64,000 nucleotides of DNA, from assembly GCA_963920635.1 (NCBI GenBank), contig OY987298.1, positions 2,790,001 to 2,854,000 of the forward strand, read 5' to 3'. Below the pieces are notes generated by a model. It was not told the DNA's origin. It saw only the letters and a program-made list of their open reading frames with translations, and made no database searches. A program made the translations under genes and the position numbers. Every line of letters begins with the position of its first letter. The first letter of the stretch is position 1. The stretch comes from Pseudeuparius sepicola. Taxonomy: Eukaryota; Arthropoda; Insecta; Coleoptera; Anthribidae. Below are positions 37,101 through 49,100 of the stretch, piece by piece.

Positions 37101-40100
37101 ACACTTAAAATTGTACTAAACTATCAAACGTTATATGGGGCTTATGTTTCCAAGGCATTCTATGCAGAAATGTCAAACATTATGGGGCTTATGTTTCCAA
37201 GGCACTCTATGCAAAAACATCAAACATTATGGGGCTTACGTTTCCAAGGCACTCTATGCAAAAACGATTAATTTGATATTACGGCAAGAAAAACAAAGAA
37301 AAGCATAATGTGTGAGATATCATTTTAACCAGAAAAAATTCTCTTTTCAAAAATGCAAAAATCAAATATGGCGGCCATAAAAAAATAAAAGTTGATCGTC
37401 ATATCTTTATCCAGGGAGGTGAGAAAAAAATGCGAGGTCATATTTAGATCCCTTGTAAAAAAGTGCCTTAATAATGTTTAACTTAGAAATGTCCAGCGCC
37501 ATTCGTTTTCGTTTAAAAAATAAAAACGGAAACGACAATTTTCAGTTTCTTCGCATTATTTTCAAAAGGAAAAGGGCCAGCCAAAATTTCTTTTTACCAT
37601 GTTACTCGGCATCAAATTCCGCAACTTTGCCCCAATTTAACGGATCTCGTATCTCTTAAGATAACCAAAATCCCCATGCATAGACTCGAAATACGGTCAC
37701 CCAATCTGATGTTCAAGAAGATATTAAATTGATTTATATTTGGTTACAATCTTATAAGCTTTCATTAAACACAGAAAAATCTTCATTTATGTTTATTTCA
37801 AATCAGCAGTTGAATTATACAGCACAATCAATAACTTTTAACAATAAAATTATCAAGTACTTACTCAAAGTCAATAAATTTTTTAGGACTGTATACAATT
37901 GTACAACGAAAATACAGACATTGCCGAAAGTTGGTGCATGTTCAATAATCATATTAGGTGCACTTAGAATGGTTGTAAGTTAAACAGCATACAAGGTAGA
38001 TAAAAAAATATAAAAATTGCACAAGAGTAAAGTACCCTTTCAAAAAATTCAGCAAAAAGTTATTAAGAAAAGTTGTGAATTAAAAGCTATGCCTAAATAC
38101 CATAACATAGCCTCCTAAGAAAAAACAAATTTTCGTTACCTAATTAATTTCCAGTTTCTTAATAAAAATTTAAAACAAAAATTTTGCACCCTAAATGAGA
38201 GTTTTTCAATATACACATTATCATTACTAATGTTTTACCTTGTTCAAAAGAATTTTTGCGAAATTTTAAATTTTTATTTAATATCGTTGCAACAAACATG
38301 AAGTTTGTGATTCCGTAAAAAATTAAAAATCTAAGTTAATTTTACAAATATGCTTGAATTTGCACAAAGTTATGCGAAATTGATATAATTTTAATTGATT
38401 TATGAAATTGTGTAGGGTGAATATTAAAACATTTTTTTTAGGAATATATTAATGCTTATCAAAAAAATATTTTTTTTATTAGGAGGCCATGTTTTTGTAT
38501 TTAGACATATCTTTTAATTCTAGACAACTTTTCTTAATAACATTTTGCTGAATTTTTTCAAATAAGGGTACTTTACTCTTGTACAATTTTTATATTTTTT
38601 GACCTACCCTGTATAATGCTGTTTGACTTGCAACCATTCTAAGTGCGCCTAATATGATTATCGAACACGCACCAACTTTCGGGAATATTTGTATTTTCGT
38701 TGTGCAATAATAAAAAAAATTCCCATATGTTGCACACTTAAATGACCACACTGTATAATGCTTTGCCAAACTATTGTAAAAAAATAAATATCATTCATAA
38801 ATTTAAAAAGGTCTGCAAAGAATTGTTGAAGTTGAATTTTGACTTTTTTGTTGTTGTTATTTTGTTCTTTTTTTTACTTGAATTTGTAAATTGTTTTCTT
38901 GTGGAATAAACAATGAATAGGAATACGAAATAAAAAAAAACAACTGTACTTTCTCAGGTATATAGCGACCCTGCAGAGTTCGCCCACGTAGACCAAATCG
39001 CTATCTCAGTTGCTCAAGAAGACCAAAAATCATTCACGGACCTCGTTAGACAGTTAGTAGGCAGATGCGGCTCGGACATAGAAAAAGCCAGGCAAGACTC
39101 TCCGCTTTCCTTCTAATCCGATATTCAACCATTAGTTTTGCTTTTCAGGACGATATTCAGGTGGATAACGGTGAAAAATCTGAACAACATGAACTTCGAC
39201 GATAACCTGAGGGGCGACACCCCAATGGGATTGTTGAGGGGCATCAAGAACGGAACCGAGAGCTATCACGTGCTGTTCAAGAGGTTATGCAGGTAAACCA
39301 CAAATATCGGAGGTTTCCTAGAGGTAAATGTTTCCGTTTTCAGTTACGCGGGTTTACATTGTGTCGTGATCAAAGGATATTCGAAGTCGGCGGGTTATCA
39401 GCCGGGAGTTCGGTTCGAGGATTCCAGATTCAGGAACTCTTGGAATGCGGTGTACGTGGCCGGCGCGTGGAGGTTCGTCCAGTGTAACTGGGGCGCCAGG
39501 CACCTCGTCAACGCCAAAGAGGCGCCGCAGAGAGGCAACAGAGCCAAATCCGACAGCCTAAGGTGAGAACAGTTTGTAGGGTACACTAGAGGCCCTGTAT
39601 GACACGAAAAGTGACAGTTATTCGTTTTAACAGAGGTTGGACAACAGATTTTGGCAGATCTAGTAACATTGTTTTTATTATATTCTTATTTGGGCGGGTG
39701 CCAGTTTGTCAACAAACTGTCGACAAATTATTGAGCGTGCTCATTTTCTTTTGCGAAAAGGAATGTTAACACTTAAAAATTAAAATTTTTGCCCTTCAAG
39801 GAGGTAAAACCTGTTAGGTATATTTACTGGACCGGGATAGGCATTTTTCGTTTCATGGAATAATAAAAATGTAAGTATATGACTATATTAGATAAATTGT
39901 GCGTGACAACTTTGGATTGGTTTATAAGTAATATTTTGTTACTGCGTAAAGGAAATTTTCTACTACAAAATTCTCATAACGAAGAGACGTATTCCAGAAA
40001 ACTATACTGGATCTTCCACATCAAAACTTCCACCCCCATAATTTTTTGACCTATTTTGTTAACTTTTTCAAAATTTTCGTTGCTTCTCGAATGGAGAAAA

Positions 40101-43100
40101 CTAAAAAAATACGAAAAAAGTTGTTTGCAATTAGAAAATTCTTCCAATCGTGAAATTTGGAAAGAGAGTGTAATATTTAATTCGTAAATACTTGTTCTAA
40201 TACATTTTTTCGAAACCTCCTATAGGAAAAAACGCCATGAATAAATAGCAATAAAATACTTACAAAATCTTACTTCTAAGGATATTTTAGAATTTATAAT
40301 AACTGTTAGAGAGAGACAGTTTTGAAGGAGCTTTATTTTACACCAAGACCAACAAAATCGGACAAAAAAGAAGTTAACACGGGTGGGAATTTTATATAAA
40401 GAACCCTATTTGTGTAATCAGTTAAATGTGTAAGCTTATATTCCATTACAAATATCTTGCTGATAAAAAAAATAGCATTTGATGACAGCGTTTTATTATG
40501 TTTAGGTAGCTTAAATTTATAGTTCTTTAACTTTCACAGGTTCACTTTTCCGACATGGATTTTGAGTGTTAGATTGTGCTGAAGAAAGGATCATCTCCTG
40601 CAACGTTTGATGAACGCGACTTTAGCAAGAAAGAACCATTATTAAATATGTATAAATTTCTGAGAACTTGTATTAGTTTGATTTTTTCTATTTACTTACA
40701 ATGCATCTTTGAAAACAAAAATACTGTTGTCTTCTTTATTGAAATGTAGATGATCTCTCTTGCATTAAAAAGTTATTAACTTTTATTTTACAAAAAAAAG
40801 AATGAGAAACTAATATATCGATATTAAATACCTAGGTACTCATTTTTTTATTCAGCCTAATTCCTATTATTAGTGGTTGATTCATATTACCAAAACAAAC
40901 TTTCCAACTTTTGGTTCCGTACAAATTTCAGTATTAATTGTCTTAAAATTATGGTGGTAGATATAAGAAGAGAATTTGAAGAAACGAAACCATACAGTAA
41001 AACCATTTAAAAGACCTTTTCTAATTTTATTTTTAAATGAAAGGAATAATAATTATTATTGCAGCTACGATTCCTATTGAAGAAATATTCGAAAGTTTGG
41101 TTAGTTGGTATGCTAGAGCCTAGTTTAATTTTATGTACATACCTATCTACATATACCACCCTCCTACAAAAATTTAATAAATGTTTTTATCCTGATATCC
41201 TAAAATTGTTGTTTTCTTGGAACAAATTATATGTTTCTTTACTTTTCTATTCAAACTTCAATAATTATTATTAGTGAAGCTTTGCAAATAACATACTACT
41301 ACCTAACCTATTTATTGGTTCATCTATATTTTTATATATTTTAAACTGTGCCCTCATCTACCTACGCTTATGGCAGTTAACTGTCGTTCGCTTAACCTTA
41401 AAATCCAATTTTGATACATCATGCTGCTAGGGAAATGATAGAAAGAGCGAAAAAATATATGTCTGTTGCACAAAATGAATTTCATAGGGAAAATAAGACC
41501 CTCGCCAGAGAGAGAGATCCGATCGTTGCCCAACCTCTGTTAAAAGGAATAACTGTCACTTTTCTTGTCATACAGGGCCTCTAGGGTACACCATTATTTA
41601 AAAGATATAGTTATGTTGTTGGATTAGTACAAAAATCGATTCTTTTTCGCTTTCTGGGGTTTTAACATTGTTAGTCCCATTTAGAAACACATCGGACGTC
41701 GCCAATTTGTAAATTGTGTTTGGAAACTTGATCGTCTAACCGATATACAGGGCGAGTTTCTTTCGATGACCACTATGGGGATCTCGGAAACTAGCAGAGC
41801 TAGAACAAAGGTTAAATGGGGAAAGAATTGCGGTTTTGAATGCTCAATGTAATGCCCCTTTTGGATTTTTAAAAAGTTCATGGCTCACTAGATATTTTGA
41901 AAAGAGTGATATTTTGCTATTTCATCAGATCTCTGTAGCTCCGTTATTTCTGATTATACAGAAATACTGTAGAGGCAAAAACTGTAGATAATTTTGAGCT
42001 TAATAAGATAATCTAATCCAATTTTTATGTTATTTATGATTTTTGAGATATGAGATAAACTTGTGTTTCTTTAAATGTAAATCCATAGTTGGCTGTGGCC
42101 TTATCAAATCGGCTTTCTAAAAATATAATACTCAGCATAGTTATTATAAAAAATAAAAGAGCTATGGCTAAATTTCTGATTTTTTTTTTAAATTTTCACA
42201 TATTCAGCCATGGAATATTTTCATAATTACGTTCTGTAATTAAACATACTTTAAACTTTCTAATATTTTGTTTCTAGCTGGTAACAAAATGTAACAAAAT
42301 AAAAAAAAATAAAAAACTAAAATTCAAATTATTATTATTTTAAAAGTTCACCTTTTAAAATAAAAAAGGTGTTCAACAATCCACCACTATTATCTATGCA
42401 AATATTGCATCTTTCTAAAACAGCTGCTCTTAATTCAACAATTATTGTCTCATATTTTATTTTGTACTGTTCCCCACAAAAAGAAATAAAAAAAAACCAA
42501 TCGGGGCAGCCAGGAAATAGGTAAATTTCTCCCTATCCAACTATTTGGATAGAGCTGATCTAGGTAATTTCTTACGGGCAAATAATTATGTGGTGGAGCT
42601 CCATCATGATAATTTTTGTTTTATTTTGTTACATTTTGTTACCAGCTAAAAATAAAATATTTGAAAGTTTGAAGTATGTCTTATTATAAAATAGAACGTA
42701 ATTATGAAAATATTCCATGGCTGATTATGTGAAAATTGAAAAAAATCAGAAAATTAGCCATAGCTATTTTATTTTTTTATAATAATTATGCCGAGTATTA
42801 TATTTTTGAAAAGCTCAAAAAATGGCCGATTTGATAAGGCCATAGCCAACTATGATTTACATTTAAAATGACACAAATTTAGGTCATATCTCAAAAATCA
42901 CAAACAACATAAAAAATTGGAATAGATTATCTTATTAAGCCCAAAATTATCTACATTTTTGCCTCTACAGTTTTTCTGTATAATCGGAAATAACAGAGCC
43001 ACCGAGATCTGATGAAATAGCAAAAATCACTCTTTTCAAAATATCTAGTGAGCCATGTACTTTTTTGAAAATCCAAAAGGGGCATTAGATTGAGCATTAA

Positions 43101-46100
43101 AAACTGCAATTCTTTCCCCATTTATAGCCTTTGTTCTAGCTCTGCTAGTTTCCGAGAACCCCATAGTGGTCATCGAAAAAAACTCATCCTGTATAATCTA
43201 TTAAGGAAAGTAGTTCATTTGTACAACTTGAGGACTTCAATTTTTATTTCAGGTACGAATATGATGACCACTACTTCCTCACCGATCCCAAAGAGTTTAT
43301 ATACGAGTTCTTCCCGCTGCAGTCCGAATGGCAGCTATTGAAGAACCCGATAACGCTGCAAGAATTCGAGGAGCTTCCCTTCGTCAGGTCCTTGTTCTTT
43401 AGATACGGACTGTACTTCTCCGATCCAAATACGAAAGCGGTTATGTTTACCGATTCGACAGGCAAGTACTGAAGTCTCAGATTTTGTGTCGACGTTACTA
43501 TGTACTTAATTTAATAAGATGTATCGACGAAACTTTTTGTTCCGATCGTTAGCGTTTGCAAAGCCTTTATTTTTATTATGTATTATTTTCAGGAGCGGCC
43601 ACAGTCAAAATCGCGATGCCATCCCACATGCAGGGCACTCTAATCTTCCACTATAACCTCAAATTTTTCGACAGCGACGGGGACAGCTTCGAAGGGGTGT
43701 CCTTAAAACGATTCGTGATGCAGGTAGGTCGTTTGTCGAGGCCTATGATGAATACAGGCCCTGGCGCACAAAAATCACGTAACCATCTTAGTCCGACGTT
43801 ACATGTCATTTGTCACATATCACATATCTGAAAGCGGCAGCTTGGGTTTTGAGAAGTTTTAAATGTTTAAAGTGTTTTTAAACGTCTTAGTTTATATTTT
43901 AGAAACAAGTTTGTGTCAAGTGCGCGTGTGTCCTGGCGGAGGGGAACCGCCCAGGTGTTATTATGGCATCTGGGAGGGAGCCGTGCCGTCCAGGAGTATT
44001 GGTGCCGCTCGCGCCGACGCGTGAGCGCTGTAAGGGGAATTCTCCCCCCGGAATGGACAGTGGAGCCTGAGACACAGACGGGTGAACTGCTTACGGGAGA
44101 TCCGCGAGTTCAGACGGTCCGGGTGGCTGGAAGCCGTTCCCGTTGACCACGTTCGGGTTTGTGTATTTATTGTATTCACCATTCACCTTGTGCGAAATAA
44201 ATCAGTGTTGTAACGTACTCGATTATTCTCGTTGTTGACCCACGCCCTGATACGGTTCCTATTCGGCCTTTCAAGATGCCGATCAACTGGGACCTCGTCA
44301 ATATTTACAGTATACTGAGGTGAGTTTTCATTTTTATTTCGTAAGAAATAACCTAAATACCAAATATTGGGTCTGTTTATATTATATTTATACATATTAC
44401 AAAAGCCAGGAAGAAAATGTCACCATAACAACATTTGCTTTGCCTCGGGATGAAAATTTGCGCCAAAAATGGATTCGTCAAATTCCAACTGAGATTTAAT
44501 TTCTAAAAAACCCTTAAGTATGTGTGGCTAACACATTTTCAAGAAAGTGAAACAATTAATGCGGACAAATCTATTGTGAGGGGAAAATACCCATAGACAA
44601 TATCACCTAAGCTAAAGGAAGGTGCTGTCCCAACAACTTTTGAGAATGTGCCAAAATATTTGAGTGCATTGCCGTTTAACTCTCGGCCCAAAACAGCTGA
44701 GGCAGGTTGAAAATTTTGAAAAAACAATTAGAGAAAGCCTGGATGCACAAAACCAATAATGTAATAGATGAAAGAAAACTCGCCAAATTGTTACAAAAAT
44801 TGTTTTTTCTACTTATTTCCAAAAATGCCTTTTATTATACAGGGTGATTCACGTAAGTGGTTCATTAGAAGTTTACGGGGAAGGAGTGCGAATTTTAATT
44901 TGAAATTTTGGTTACTTATATAACAGGTTGTAAACTTTCTTTCTAAAATATTTTCAACTTCCGATCACTTCCGGTTATACCGGAAGTCAATAGCAACTTT
45001 GTTATTTCAAATATAACACCCTACATTTTATTACACCATTTGGTTCCCTATCAAATTCCAAATCTTTTTTCTGAATAGAATGTGTACCCTATTCCTAACC
45101 CTTTTCGAGATATTCGCAAATTTTTGATTTTTTTTAGTGTTGCAGCCATCGACCATAGTGATGATAACTTTGAAATTTATGAATCTGGAAAACTGAAATG
45201 TTGGACTGTTGTAGGCGAAAGTCAACTTTATTAAATGGTCTGTATGTCATTTCAAAATATTGTACAGGGTGTTCGGGGAAAAATTCCACTGAACCATTTA
45301 AGAAAAATATATTTTGCTTTAATTCATTCAAAGTTACAATATTTAACTTCAGTTTGGGATTCTGCAAATTCTAGAGTTTTAAAACAATTATGCGTGTTAC
45401 AAAACAAAATTATAAAATGTATGCATAGACTACCATGTTTAGAACCTACAGTAAACGTAAACATATGTAAACCTTTTGGATATTTAAATCTGTGTTGTAT
45501 TTATAAATTAAAACTTTGCATATTTATACACTCTGTTATAAAAAATAAGAAACACTCAAACCTAAACTTTGTTAAAAATGGTGCAATACATGAACATGGT
45601 ACAAGACAAACAAATTTAATGAATGAATAATAATAAATGAATGAATATTGAAAAATTGAAAAATCTCATTTTTTCAAATGGAACCCGTATTTTTTTATTG
45701 CACCATTGAAATGCTTGTGAAAAGACAGTCCAAAAAGATATACACACTATATGTCTAAATGAAGCGGTTGCTTCGTTATTACGCAAAATATGTATTTTTG
45801 CTGCTCCATATCAAGAAACAACGGACCTTTTCTAATAGGCGGCCATGGATTTTTCATTTGTGATTGTCATTTATTGTGTTCCAAACAATAAAATATTAAC
45901 TGTTGACAAGAATGGCTCAAATTAACTATTCTAAAGAAGATATTTTGAATATGTTTTACACTCATGGAGAGTGTAATAGTTATTTATGTACCAAGGCACT
46001 GAAGTTCAACTTTTTATGACTCATGTGGAGTTTAGTTGCTGAGGCCTCTGGCCGAGGCAAATAAACCACATGAGTCATAAAAAGAACTTCAGTGCCGAGG

Positions 46101-49100
46101 TACATATTGTATTTTTTTTGAAATCGGAAAAAAAATGTTTTATTAGGCAAGAAAATAATAATAAGGGATCACCCGTCCACGAAACGACTACGCGCGGCAT
46201 TGCTTGACTTTACCGATCGCTCTACCTAGGACAAGTATAATGATGTACGGCACCTTCTGACAGAAAAACCAAACTGCTGCTTCTTGTGCAGCCTAGACAA
46301 CAAATCTATTGATATTCAAATTTACTAAAATATGTATACTGGAGGATTGCACTTCTATAGGAAACAATTTCGCAATGTGTACAAAAAGTTAAATGAGCCT
46401 TTATCGGCCGGGTTTTGAATATTTGGTCACTTTTGACGGGCGATTTCTCCGCGTCTGACGTTTGATGTTTACATCTTGCCAAGGCCTACTTATTGAAAAA
46501 ATCGTACAATAATGGGTTACATTATTGTACGATTTCTGTGCTTTTAATGACGATTTTGGGACATTTTAATGCCGATTTCAAGAAAAAGAATTTTAGAAAG
46601 AACAATTAGAGTTTTTAATGAAAGGCATTTACATTTATCAGAAAGTTCTAAGGAAATTTCATAGTCCATGGCAAGGTCCAAACAAAGAGAAGCAAATGTA
46701 AATAAGTAACAGGTAAATAGCATAATATGAATAAAGTGTTTTACTTATACCTATGTAGTTTCTTGTTTTTTCATATGGATAATTATTATGCAATTGTTAG
46801 TATTATTTAATTTTGTATTGAATGCTTCTCAGGGAAAAAATATTGTTAAATAGCCCTTAACCTTGCGTTATTTCATTTTCCATGGCCCCCTATAATGTGA
46901 CGCTCCTTGAGAAATGGCATCTTTGTTGATACAGAGCAGAAAAAATACGTATTTTGCGTAATAACGAAGCAACCGCTTCATTTAGACATATAGTGTGTTA
47001 TATAGTTTTGAACTGTCTTTTCACAAGCATTTCAATGGCGCAATAAAAAAATATGGGTTCCATTGGAAAAATATGAGATTTTCCAATTTTTCGATGTTGA
47101 TATTGGGATTTTTTCCCGAACACCCTGTACAATATTTTGAAATGGCATACAGACCATTTAATAAAGTTGACTTTCGCCTACGACAGTCCAAAATTTCAGT
47201 TTTCCAGATTCATAAATTTCAAAGTTATCATCACTATGGTCGATGGCTGCAACACTCAAAAAAATCAAAAATTTGCGAATATCTCGAAAAGAGTTAGGAA
47301 TAGGGTACACATTATATTCAGAAAAAAGATTTGGAATTTAATAGGGAACCAAATGGTGTAATAATATATAGGGTGTTCTATTTGAAATAACAAAGTTGCT
47401 ATCGACTTCCGGTACAACCGGAAGCGATCGGAAGTTGAAAATATTTTAGAAAGAAAGTTTACAACCTGTTATATAAGTAACCAAAATTTCAACTCAAAAT
47501 TCGCACTTCTTCCCCGTAAACTTCTACTGAACCACTTACGTGAATCACCCTGTCTAGGACCAAGTCGGTCACGTGACTACGCGATTATGCGTTAGCGCCG
47601 TGGCCCGTCTTTATCGTTGGCCTCGGTCGATTGTACCATTTTTTATTTTGTTTGGACGTTTCTGACATTCGGATATCGATCCATTCCTTCCAGTCTGTGG
47701 CGGGCAACGCGGTGGCGTTCAGGGTGCACGCGCCATGCTCGGGCGCTTTCCTCTTGGACATATTCGCCAACGCGGTGACGCCGAGGGAGTACCTGACCGG
47801 GGAGCCGATGAAATTCAAGAGCGTCTGCAAGTTCAGGGTGTGCTGCGACGATCTGCAGACGGTCATGGTGCCGCTGCCGGACTGCGCCAGCGGCGAATGG
47901 GGCCCGACGAAAGCGACGAGGCTTTTCGGGCTCGTGCCGATCACACATCAGGTGAGCGAACGTCGATATACTTGCTAAATTTTACATCTATGATCTTCAA
48001 TACACTATTTTTAACTAGATTTTCAGAACTCGACCTGAAAGTTCAACAGGAAAACTTAGACTTTTCGAATATTTTCTACACGGTACATTTGAACTATTTT
48101 TTGTTGGACCATCAGTTTCGGTTCTGAAAACTACAAGCAGGTTGTCAAATTGACAGACAAAGTTAGGTGTCTTCCAAAAGACTATGTGACAGCTAAATAG
48201 TGTGAATATCGAATAAACAATAAAATATTTATAATTCTTTAATTCTAAATTGGATAACTTAGTCTTTTCCCCAGATAACCAATGACAGTGATATGGTTTG
48301 CTGTCAACTTGACAGTTACAAATCCTTTATACAATTTTCAATTCCAATTTAAATCACTTCCTTCACAAAAATTGACAATTCTAACAAATGGTTTAAAGGA
48401 AAAAATTTGCACTTTTTGAATATTTTCTACGTGGTACATTTGAACTACTTTTGAGGGACCATCAGTCTCAGTTCTGAAAACTACAAACAATGAAACATTT
48501 ACAATCTGCGGTTGTCAAATAAAGTAAGGTGTCTTCAAAAAAATATTGCAAGGCTATGTGATATCTAAATAGTGTGAATAAATATCGTCGAAAGATTTAA
48601 GGTCCTTTAATTTATACAACTTTTCTAAATTAGATAACTTAGTCTTTTTCCCGGATAATAGATGGCAGTATAACTAATTTCAGAGATATGGTTTGCTATG
48701 TCAACTTGACAGTCATGAATCTTAAAAAATATTCAATTCCAATTCAAATCACTTCCTTCGCATGGATCTCAGAATTCGACCAGATAGAGCAACAGAAACA
48801 CTTGAACTTTTCGAATCTTTTCAATTTGGTATATTTGAACTACTTTTCGAGGGATCGTCAGTTTCAGTTCTGAAAACTACAAACATCGGAACATTTATAA
48901 TCTGGGATTGTCAAATTGACACAATTAGACTAAAGTTAGGTGTTTTTCTAAAAAATTGCAAGACTATGTGGAATCTAAATAGCATGAATGTCGTTAAAGC
49001 AATAAAACATTTAAGGTTCTTTAATTTATATAACTTTTCTAAATTAGATAACTTAGTGTTTTTTCCGGATAACAGATAGCAGTATAACTAATTTTAGAGA

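Larger units (their letters stand above)
36026..38940 (+). pseudogene. LINE reverse transcriptase, broken by two fold-back insertions
   Basis: Three pieces in order on the plus strand. (a) 36026-36215: QYGFRK, IAAIDLITNIQ and SLDLRKAFDTVNRNILMEIL, the RT motif-A region with its catalytic Asp. (b) 37703-37890: DIKLIYIWLQSYKLSLNTEK, the thumb region after the YxDD box. (c) 38757-38940: NALPNYCKKINIIHKFKKVC, the extreme C-terminus, then an A-rich 3' end with AATAAA. The YxDD segment is deleted. The gaps are filled by fold-backs at 36216 and about 37890. Confidence 0.82.
44838..47554. mobile_element. Fold-back element, TACAGGGTGATTCACGTAAG ends, with LINE and repeat insertions
   Basis: Each arm includes CTTCCGATCACTTCCGG-like and GTTGCAGCCATCGACCATAG segments. 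The left arm is split by a truncated LINE (45285-45655). The centre holds a transposase N-terminus and an inserted repeat. The right arm is uninterrupted and shows the LINE-free arrangement. Confidence 0.88.

Noticed and set aside
47643..48127. Long frames on both strands over 47694-47951
   Set aside because: They are shadows of the GC-rich hillarin exon 9.
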